A program made the translations under genes and the position numbers. From Cordylochernes scorpioides (Eukaryota; Arthropoda; Arachnida; Pseudoscorpiones; Chernetidae), in assembly GCA_030710605.1 (NCBI GenBank), contig CP092877.1, positions 38,902,373 through 38,966,372 on the forward strand: a stretch of 64,000 bases of DNA. The letters run 5' to 3'. This document shows, piece by piece, positions 55,620 through 64,000 of this stretch (the stretch's first letter is position 1; every line of letters begins with the position of its first letter). The notes below the pieces were generated by a model that searched no databases, was not told the origin of the DNA, and was given only the letters and a program-made list of their open reading frames with translations.

Positions 55620-56670
55620 TACACGAATATATATATATTTTCCCAACATGTTTGAATCGATAATTGAGACTGTATAATTGTTTTCATAAATATTTTCACA
55701 GACAAAACTTTTAAAACTTGTCTCAACTATAAAATAAAACTTGAGTTCTAAAACAAAGTTAGAAAGTTGAAATTTCCAAGTTAATCCATTTTATTGTGTT
55801 TTTTAATTTATTTACTTCAATTATGAATGACACTCTGTTCAACTCCTGTCAACAACACTCGGTAACTTCCTCTAGTAATATAGTTGAGATCCAATTTGAC
55901 AAACTGACTTCAGAAAATCTTCAGAAGTCAAAGAAGTAAATTTGTTATTGATACACACAGACCCACACTAAGAACAAACTTGTTCGTTTGAAAGGTTCAA
56001 AATGTTAATTATATCTCTATTTTTGTTTATGAAACTATTGAAACTTTTGTCAAATATTTATTTTAGATTTAAAAAATAAACACAATTTAGAAATAGGAGA
56101 TCATCGAAATCCGTAATCCGTTTACCATGAATAAACACAATGTTTAGAGATAAGGAATTAAAACTATTTTATACGCGTATCATATTTTTTCAAATTGAAC
56201 AACGTTCTACTGCCCTTACTGTAAGGATAATCATTGAAGTAAGGATAGTAGAAAATTGCTCAATTTTAAAAAGATTTATACGCGTATACTTGTGTCTTTT
56301 AAATTTCGTATAACAGATGACCCGCTAATGCCTCATATTATAAACGTTTAGATAGATGGTCCTTTTGGTTAAGAAAAAATAAAATTTTATTTATGTTGTG
56401 GTGGAATGTGTGTATTCTCATGGCAACCAGATGCATACCCTGAGAAGCTTTTTTATTATAATCACAATAATTGGCTTCAATTCTTCAACCATCATAATGA
56501 TTGCCTACTGGCGAAGACACATTTGTAACCGTTATACAACACAATTATAGAATAGATCAAACTGCCCTGTAGGTATATGTCCACAGGAATCTACAGGAGT
56601 ACAACGCAGACTGGATGTTACAGTTGTCTCCTGGTTGAAAGACTCCATCATCTAAGGACACCTTTTCTTT
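55620..56670. other. Intergenic DNA, no gene recognised
   Basis: AT-rich. A CTGCCCTTACTGTAAGGATA block at about 56210 resembles the CAGTAAGGACAGTAG block at 11505, 62220 and 62598. No gene seen. Confidence 0.4.
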
Positions 56671-57297
56671 CTCCTTCAGTGCCTTCCTCTACTGAGGGTG
56701 GGTCACATGGTCTCTCCATATCTCTCTCCTTCAGTGCCTTCCTCTACTGAGGGTGGGCCACGTGGTCTCTCCATATCTCCCTCCTTCCGTGCATTCTTCT
56801 ACTGAGGGTGGGTCACATGGTCTCTCCATATCTCCCTCCTTCCGTGCCTTCTTCTACTGAGAGTAGGCCACGTAGTCTCTCCATATCTCCCTCCTTCAGT
56901 GCCTTCTTCTACTGAGAGTAGGCCACGCGATCTTTCCATATCTCCCTCCTTCAGTAACTTCCTCTACTGAGAGTAGGCCACGTGGTCTCTCCATATCTCC
57001 CTCCTTCAGTGCCTTCTTCTACTGAGAGTAGGCCACGCGATCTTTCCATATCTCCCTCCTTCAGTAACTTCCTCTACTGAGAGTAGGCCACGTGATCTCT
57101 CCATAACTCTCTCCTTCAGTACCTTCCTCTACTGAGAGTAGGCCACGTGGTCTCTCCATAACTCTTTCCTTCAGTGCCTTCCTCTACTGAGAGTAGGCCA
57201 CGCGATCTTTCCATATCTCCCTCCTTCAGTAACTTCCTCTACTGAGAGTAGGCCACGTGATCTCTCCATAACTCTCTCCTTCAGTACCTTCCTCTAG
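56671..57297 (+). repeat. Minisatellite, 55-bp period, about 11 units
   Basis: Units read CTCCTTCAGTGCCTTCCTCT then ACTGAG(A/G)GT(A/G)GG(C/T)CACGTGGTCTCTCCATATCTCC. Starts at 56671, 56726 and 56781 fix the period at 55 bp. Most units carry CACGTG or a one-base variant, an E-box palindrome. Later units share higher-order patterns, for example GTAACTTCC units alternating with GTGCCTTCTTC units, so pairs of units have been copied together. Confidence 0.92.
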
Positions 57298-57536
57298 TGA
57301 GAGTGCTGAGGTTCCCGGTCCTCCGCCATCCTCTTCATCTCCTCGTAGGTGTGGCGTCCAGTCCATTGTTTTAAATCGTCTATGTCTAAAGACACTACCG
57401 GACTATAAACCTGACATACGATGTTCTCCATAGTAATTATTATTAGAGTAAAAAGTTCCATGTGAACTTCAACCGAGCTGTATATGTGAATATTGTGAGG
57501 AATTTCTCGAAAGATATCATTGTATCCGCTATTCAT
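57294..57536 (-). CDS. Hypothetical open frame abutting the minisatellite
   Basis: An 80-codon minus-strand frame whose last 45 codons look more coding-like: SPVVSLDIDDLKQWTGRHTY then EEMKRMAEDREPQHSH, charged and of balanced composition, in contrast to the surroundings. It ends with a TAG just where the 55-bp repeats start. It could be the last exon of a gene whose 3' part is the minisatellite, or a transposon-derived fragment. I do not recognise the family, and upstream exons were not found. Confidence 0.2.
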   Translation of the reverse strand: MNSGYNDIFREIPHNIHIYSSVEVHMELFTLIIITMENIVCQVYSPVVSLDIDDLKQWTGRHTYEEMKRMAEDREPQHSH

Positions 57537-57834
57537 AGTCTCTATCTCTTTTATATATTGATCTGTTGTGGTCTTTGCTCTTGCGTGCGAAGATAAAGAT
57601 TATTAATGACTTCCTTGACCTTTAATATTTGTTCAAGTCCAAATACACCAATGAGTTCGAGTAACCATACGTTGCTCTGTCAATGTAAAGTATAATTACA
57701 CGTCAGGTAAATATAAGGAAATGGTGCGCCATCTATATATTAAATTTGTAACTATTCAGCGCAATTTTCAAATAATTTTTTATTGCAATAATATTATTCT
57801 TCCTGTGGTAGGAAATATATATTTGGCCGGACCA

Positions 57835-58520
57835 TGCTCATCAGTGGTTAACTCTCCCAGCAGTTTATCCAGTTTTATCTACCAGACTGTGATAATATTC
57901 GATTGAAATATTCAACTTATAAACTACTAGTCAATAAAATTGCAACACCGGGTAGAAATACAAATAACAAAATGATGTTTGTTGAACAAATATATTATAC
58001 TGGGAATAAAAAATGATTAAAATATAGAGATATTTAGAGGCACATTGATTCTGAGAAATCAGTACCTAGAAGAAGCACTTCTGGCAGTAATGCACTTATA
58101 CAGTTGGGCATTGAGTCAAACAGAGATTGGATGGCATGGACAGCTCCCATGCAGCTTCCACACGATGCCACAGTTCATCGACAGAAACTAATCTCCAGAA
58201 AATAACCTGTAGTATTATTTAATCAATGAAAAAAAAATGGTAAGGTTTATGGTGAACTTCATCAGTGGTGAACTTTCCCAAAGATTTCACCAATATATCT
58301 TCTCACATAGGTATTCTTCCATAATTTTCTTTAAGCTTCAATACCAAGGATAAACCTTCAAGTAATAGACTATAGAAGCAGAATCAACATACACAGATTT
58401 ATAATAAAATAAATAAAGATTCCAGGACTAAGTTTCTTGTGCTACAAATGTTATAGCAATCTGTCGGATTAAATTGGTGAAATTGTTGGGAAGGTGTTCA
58501 CCACTGATGAATCAAGCTTT
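57835..58520. repeat. Family G repeat copies (three)
   Basis: The motif TTGGTGAAA..TTGGGA..GTTCACCACTGATGA occurs at 57838-57873 (-), 58258-58293 (-) and 58474-58514 (+), each with AT-rich flanks. GAAA and CTGATGA, the two hammerhead core boxes, are in permuted order with complementary arms outside (TTGGT / ATCAA). Confidence 0.5.
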
Positions 58521-58529
58521 CACAATTAT

Positions 58530-59430
58530 TTTTTTCAGTTTAATAATTGTAAAAATATGTTTTTTATTGGAAATTAAATAGCTTCGAATAACTCTATCCT
58601 CTAAAAACAATATTTGCTGAAGATACACATAGGAAGATTGGTATATTCCAAGAAAAACAATCAAAAATGAATATTCAATTTAACTTGATACGAATGAATG
58701 CATCTATATGAGAAAGAGGTAAAATAAAGTTTATAAAAACAGTTTCATCTTATTCAACTGTTTGTGCGGCAAACGAAATGTAGAATGTTAAAAAAATGGA
58801 GCAGAAGATTTTAAATATTAAGAGAAGCCGAGACCAATCCCATAAAGGGATGATTCATAAATTGATGGCGATAAAATATTCAAGAAAATCTCCGGCAACT
58901 CTGCTTTTACTCTATGATCTACCCACCTGTAGTGCCGGTTGTTAAACTTGGATTTGTTCAGAATTGTCTGGAAAAAATATTTATTCGATTTTTGTTCAAA
59001 ATATTTTTGTGAAACAATTTCAGAACAAGTTTGCTTATACTCTGTTTAATACGTAAGAATTAATGTACCATGTATAAGTTGAAAAGGTTTTATAAAATCA
59101 AACCAATAATATCATTTTTTTCAAGTAGAAACAAATTTCCTACAGAGTCAACTGCAATAAAAATATGGAAGGGGAAGACTGCCTGACTATTCAGTGGTGG
59201 ACAAAGTTCGATCCAATTGATGGTTTATATGTCAACCAATCAGGGAAGATCAGTATGTTCCATTTACAAGTATTGCATATAGTCTTACCTCTGCCCAGAT
59301 TCCTTCAATACCAAGAATTCCTCTGATTATTGTTATAAACATATAGGCAAACACATACATGCAATTTATGAAAGAATAGGTCGCCTCTTTGTCAAAACTA
59401 GATGCCATCTATTGACTGTCACCGTAAACT
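58530..59430. other. Intergenic DNA, no gene recognised
   Basis: AT-rich; nothing gene-like. Confidence 0.4.
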
Positions 59431-59439
59431 AGCAACCTC

Positions 59440-59720
59440 GGATCGGTGATGAAGCCACAACACCAGCTTTGGAAAACTGAGAAGCGTCTACCTGGAGACC
59501 ATGGTCTCCACATTGGGGAGTTACCTTGTGGATCTCATGGAATAAAGTCCGTCCTGGGCTTGAGAGGGCCATTAGCCCGAAATCAAGGTCTCCAGGTGAA
59601 CACTTCCCAGTTTTACAAAGCTGGTGTTGTGGCTTTTTCATCTTCCTGAGGCAGCTAATTTGCGGTGACGTTCAATAGATGGCATCTAGTTTTGACGTTT
59701 ATTTTGACGGGAGAGGCCCT
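59440..59720. repeat. Family C foldback with hammerhead relic
   Basis: The left arm (about 59448-59500: GATGAAGCCACAACACCAGC, TTTGGAAAACTGAGAAG, CTACCTGGAGACC) is the inverted copy of the right arm (59589-59645). The plus-strand unit continues past the arm to GGGAGAGGCC near 59720. Confidence 0.65.
59552..59596 (+). ncRNA. Hammerhead ribozyme, family C, degenerate
   Basis: Stem I TCCTGG/CCAGG, stem II GGGC-CATTA-GCCC, GAAA and GTC are good. The core reads CTTGAGA in place of CTGANGA and stem III is changed (ATCAAGGT). Inactive by prediction. Confidence 0.5.
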
Positions 59721-59809
59721 CTTCGCTTTTATTGATCAATTTCTTACCGGCAAAATTTCCATCTACATCCAGGCAATATTTTAGTAGAGCAGGGATCTGG
59801 AAGAGTAAA

Positions 59810-59851
59810 GTGGTGTAAAACAGCTGGAAGGTTTCACCACTGATAAACCAA
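59810..59851 (+). repeat. Family G motif
   Basis: GTGGTGTAAAACAGCTGGAA then GGTTTCACCACTGATAAACC; a decayed copy of the family G motif with GAAA changed to TAAA. Confidence 0.4.
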
Positions 59852-59859
59852 GATATTTC

Positions 59860-61165
59860 ATTATTATCCTCCTTTACAGAGACAATAGAAGAAGGTTTTT
59901 GAAATGTTAGTTTATTTATTACAGATAATCCTTTATGTTCAATTAAATAAATTGAAGAGATCTCAATCTTTTGTATTCCATTTTAGGGTTGTAATTTTTA
60001 GTATTGAATATTTATCTCTGTCAATAAAATTAAAACTTGGAATTTAATAATTTTTCAGTTAATCAATCACGATATTTAAAAAAAAAACGTTGTATTTGAA
60101 AAACAAAGTTCAAAGACCGCGTTGCAACAACTTAAATACACGTATGATAATATAATATATTGTGTATATGGGGTTATTTGCATTTTACACTGGAGTTTAT
60201 ATAGTAAGTGCAAATAACAAAACTCTTAACTTGTAACTGCTAAGCCGTACTACTTCCACAGGTGTAGGCATGTGATGCACATACACAGTAAACTTACTTG
60301 TTTGCTATAAACATAGAATTTAATAAAACCCCTCTGTATTCTCGGTTATAAGTAAATTTGGATAAAGTTAGAAAAACGATATCAATCTGTTAGATAGGAA
60401 TAAACTCGATTGTTAATGAGACCAGCGCAGTACTCAATGGGTAGAATATTGAATTCTTGAGATGTAGTTTACCCGATTGGACGATTCGGTTACAAAAGAA
60501 ATCGGTCAGAAAGTTTCCTGTTAGGAGACTGGGATCCTCTGGGACATGGAGAACTTGTCCAATTACTTGACAACGTTGGCAATTTCTATCCAAGTCCATA
60601 AATTCTTGTTTACTCTTTTCTTCATTGCTGAGTGTTCAATCTATTGACTGGTTGATTGCTTTAATACTGATTCTCTACTCTTCTGTGTCGAAATTCTGCC
60701 TTCACCCTTTTATTTGGTGTGTATGTCTCTTCTATGAGTTGCCGTGTCTGTTTATTTCGGTTATTTGGAATATTCTTCTCATATCTAATATGACCCATGA
60801 CCTATCCATTCTCACAAGTATTCATTATTTATGCAATAGATGTTAAACTTCTGTATATGAATTAGAGATTACAATGTGTTTTTGGAGATAGTTTAATTTC
60901 AATTTTAATGCTATCTCAAACTTTCGTGCATAATCTGATATTGTCTGAAAACTTGAGATTGGAATAAAAAAGAAACTCATCTCCAGAAAACTGTTGTCCT
61001 ATTCAATTAATTATTGATGTTACATTCTCTCCCGCTATCCTAAGACCTTGTAGATTTGATTGTTTTATTACACCTAACTGATATTGTTTCCATCTGTCAT
61101 TAATGATAAACACATAGAGACATCGGCCCACACGTACATTCGAAATTCTTTAGTGCGTATACTAT
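59860..61165. other. Intergenic DNA, no gene recognised
   Basis: AT-rich; the plus-strand frame at 60625-60846 is hydrophobic but has no start context, partner exon or known domain. Confidence 0.4.
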
Positions 61166-61170
61166 AGTAA

Positions 61171-61341
61171 TGTAAGTAAAAGATTTGAAGCGTACGAGGT
61201 TACTTTTCTTTTAAACTTTAATAACGATTCGAGCTTTCGGGCCAATTACCCTTCTACAGGACTGATTAATTGGCCCGAAAGCTCGAATCGTTATTAAAGT
61301 TTAAAAGAAAAGTAACCTCGTACGCTTCAAATCTTTTACTT
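61171..61341. repeat. Foldback related to family E
   Basis: Arms 61171-61239 and 61270-61341 are inverted copies around a 30-bp centre. Each has GGCCCGAAAGCTCGAATCG in its own orientation. The left arm also keeps CCTGTAGAAGGGTAATTGG. This is the hammerhead-like block of family E with a different stem II. Confidence 0.75.
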
Positions 61342-61504
61342 ATATTCATCAGAGGTTTCCAACTTTCTATTTACTATAGTAATGCATTTATTTACCTATT
61401 TAGTGATGCGGGTATCTTGAGAGTTTTTGACATTTGGCTTCATGACACATGGACCGGGTTGTTGGTGTTCTGTGCTCCATAACCTCAAGATATCCCTAGA
61501 AAAT

Positions 61505-61708
61505 ATATATAAATAGAAAGCGGTATCTTTCAACATGTATACAGGGATTCGGACATCAACTCTGAAAGATATTAGATACACAGTGGCCTTTATTGAAGAC
61601 ATACGAGATAACCAAGTGTGAACAAATTTCCCTCTGTCTCCTTAAAAAAATAAAAATAAACGGACGATCGAAGACTTTTCATTTCTTAAATTCTGTCCAA
61701 GAGTGCAT
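61505..61708 (+). mobile_element. Short TIR element, diverged copy of the 10 kb MITE
   Basis: It shares AAAGATATTAGATACACAGTGG, GACATACGAGATAACCAAGTGTGAACAA (compared in parts) and CTCTGTCTCCTTA with 10032-10243. The terminal repeats are eroded. Confidence 0.5.
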
Positions 61709-61924
61709 ATACATATGCCGAAGCTTTTGCATGAACCTTGTTACAACCCATAATTGTTTTTAAAGAATGAAAATATTTTAAATTTTTATTATCACTCTCA
61801 ATTTTTCTCTTTCTATTTAACCTTTTAATATTTAACTGGGATAGTTTATAAGCCTAATATATACTGATAATTATAAAAATAATAACTTAATTGTTGTTCA
61901 GGTTTAACTTTCTAAACTGAGTTA

Positions 61925-61985
61925 ATTCTTCCTTGAGGAGAGTGACAGAAACGTCGAGAAATAAATAATTGATTGATTGATGTAG
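61925..61985 (+). repeat. Hammerhead-like repeat end, decayed
   Basis: TTCCTTGAGGAGAGTGACAG followed by AAACGTCGAGAAATAAATAA. GAAACGTCGAG is the same 3' part as in family D, with CTCCT-like sequence upstream, but the CTGANGA box is lost. Confidence 0.35.
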
Positions 61986-62528
61986 CGATATTTCTAAATA
62001 TATTTATATATAAAGATAATCTCTAACGTCAAAATAGACGTTAAAACTAAGTTTCATCATATTGACGGGTGACCTCTATTTTTGAATATCAATATTATAT
62101 TGAGACGAAATTTTCATTAGTACCCCCTCTATATATAATACTCTGCTCTTTTCTTAAGACAAATTCTCAATTACATCATTAAACAAGTTGATCCAAGCCC
62201 TCCCAATATATTATTTCATCGCAGTAAGGACAGTAGAAGTTTGTTTTACATTTAAAAAGAAACATTCGTACTATAATGCTTCCATTTATTATGTATAATT
62301 GGCACGTTATCACCTTATAATTATTTATACCTAATTGGTCTTTACTTGTTGTTTGTGGAAGAGTATTGCTCGATGCAAATATTTATATTTAATTCTACAG
62401 TCCTAAAAGCTTATGTCTATAGTTTGCTTAAATACCATTTCTGAGATTCCACCCTTCAGTGAAGCATATATAAGCAGAATGATCCAATACAATATTAAAG
62501 CTCTAAAGAAGCGGTCTGGTGATTAAAA

Positions 62529-62571
62529 TTGGCGAAACTCTTGGGAGGGGTTACCACTGTGATGAGCCCAA
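62529..62571 (+). repeat. Family G motif, best preserved
   Basis: TTGGCGAAACTCTTGGGAGG then GGTTACCACTGTGATGAGCCCAA. The arms TTGGC and GCCCAA pair with one bulge. It is followed by CATCGCAGTAAGGACAGTAG at 62598. Confidence 0.45.
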
Positions 62572-62619
62572 GTTCTCTCAATATATATTTTTTTTCATCG
62601 CAGTAAGGACAGTAGAAGT

Positions 62620-62800
62620 TTGATATTTATACATATTAATATATGTATGATATTTATGATGTATATGATATATGTATATGTTATATGTGTTATAAGATGT
62701 TATATGTGTTATATATGTTATATATGTACATGTATATGTATATGCATATGTATATGATACATGTATATGTATGATGTATATGATATTTATATTTGTATTT
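62620..62800 (+). repeat. TATG/TA-type microsatellite
   Basis: Imperfect repeats of ATATG, ATGT and TATATGT. They interrupt a copy of the CAGTAAGGACAGTAGAAGTT..TTTAAAAAGAAACATTCG block, whose uninterrupted form is at 62220-62275. Confidence 0.8.
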
Positions 62801-62829
62801 AAAAAGAAACATTCGCGCGTGCTATAAAG

Positions 62830-64000
62830 CTTCAAACAAGATCATTTAGGTATTTTAAGATTTTCAAATGATTATATGACATTTCATTTTAAAACATATT
62901 GTATAAATTATTATTAAAACCTAAAAAGTTATGCATCTAAAAACAAACATTATTTAAAAAGAATTATCCAAGAAATTAATAATCACAAAACTCAATCTAT
63001 TCTCTTAGGTATATCTCATCATAATAAGGAATAGAGAATATAAACTTACATCTCTCTCCAGATGGTTAAGACATAAATTCTAAGAAAGAAGTAACAATCC
63101 ACCTTCTATCCCAAACTTCAATTAACTCAAACAAAAATAAGAAGAAACTTTCTAGATAAAAAACATGATAAAAAAAGAAGAAGATATATATCAAAAATGC
63201 TTCGAGCACAATTGAGGAGGACTTTGCCCGTGAGCGTATTGTTTTTGGGGCAGCCGTAAAAAATATTTACCCCAATAGATAAAACAGAAAGTAAATTATG
63301 ACAAGGTTTATCAGACCGATCAAGTCCCCCGACAGTCATCTGCCATAAAACTGGCAGATTTGCTTCCCTCCCTTGCCCATTAGAAGAAGCTGTTTGCTAT
63401 GAATTATGAATGGCTGAGAAAATAATTCTTTTGTAATCCAACAGATGGCGCGATATTTTTGTGATATTTATATTTAAGAGGTAGCTATAATGAGATAGGA
63501 TATTTATATCATGAATTGTATAAATAGTTTGTTATTGGAAATAATATTTCAATGTTTATTTATACATCTTGCCCTAAATCTAATAAGTATTCAATTAACA
63601 TTTTCAAAACAAAAGATTCTTTAAAAAACGGTTAATAAGATGACCGAATCTATGCAACCACTGTATGTGCGCAAGAAACGGCGATGGAAATGAACAGTGC
63701 ATACGTCACCAGATAGCTCCACTAAACAGGAAACCGCTAATAGTTGATAGAATAAAACTGTAACCATAAAAATAACCCAATACCTATCTTATAATATTGT
63801 GTAAAAACATATATTAATTTTTAAAATACATTAAAATACTGCGTTCATCTTGGAGACGGACGGCAAGGTATCTCTTCTTATGCTGATTGGTTGACTTCAC
63901 GCATGCACGATCTAGCCGGTCAAATTGTTGTAGGTTATCTTTCAAAAGAGCGAGTCAGAACGTAGACTGTGAGTTGAATATTCCAAGTACAGTTCACTAC
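62830..64000. other. Intergenic DNA, no gene recognised
   Basis: No gene was seen. The last 350 bp are less AT-rich and contain CACGCATGCACG; a promoter or first exon could begin here, but nothing proves it. Confidence 0.4.

Noticed and set aside
56671-57297. CRISPR-like array
   Set aside because: The units are contiguous 55-bp repeats without unique spacers, in a eukaryotic context; it is a minisatellite.

Overview
The window looks like AT-rich genomic DNA of an animal, most likely an arthropod and probably a chelicerate (spider, tick or relative). The evidence is the GT-AG exons of a sushi/Ig-type extracellular protein, a gag of the type common in chelicerate Ty3-like retrotransposons, Tigger/pogo, Tc1-like and Helitron elements, tRNA-derived SINEs, and many hammerhead-ribozyme repeats of the Penelope/retrozyme kind. 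The lineage is inferred from family resemblance, with no search done. Two runs of exactly 100 N (8366-8465 and 45227-45326) are scaffold gaps.

Host coding sequence is sparse. Two minus-strand exons at 50984-51208 (sushi/CCP) and 50070-50256 (Ig-like) have good splice sites and compatible phases, so they belong to one extracellular adhesion-type gene, possibly like Hikaru genki. A plus-strand sushi-like exon lies at 10300-10484. No complete host gene is visible.

Layout: 1-8131 and 14427-22645 are two nearly identical direct copies of one segment, with about 6.3 kb between them that holds the first gap and the plus-strand exon. 23672-26564 is a 286-bp-LTR retrotransposon with a decayed gag. 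26.6-29.5 kb is a cluster of Helitron ends and a ribozyme-bearing inverted dimer. 31.3-34.5 kb holds an inverted repeat pair. 34643-39092 is a non-autonomous element with 670-bp LTRs, read on the minus strand. 39103-40893 is a long foldback. 41018-43008 is a very young gag-only element with 252-bp LTRs. 43.0-43.9 kb has another ribozyme foldback and a tRNA SINE. 46469-47671 is a deleted Tigger. 48966-49950 is a Helitron. 53.4-55.6 kb is a ribozyme repeat array. 56671-57297 is a 55-bp minisatellite. The rest is AT-rich DNA with repeat fragments.

The most interesting system is a set of short foldback/tandem repeats carrying type I hammerhead ribozymes with a minimal stem III. The best case is 54277-55600: three head-to-tail units of 338 bp followed by inverted units, with intact ribozymes at 54474-54513 (-), 54812-54851 (-) and 55408-55447 (+). 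In this array and in a separate dimer at 27.0-27.4 kb, the inversion joint falls within about 3 nt of the predicted ribozyme cleavage site. This suggests that self-cleaved RNA ends set the ends of the inserted copies. Related ribozyme relics recur across the window.
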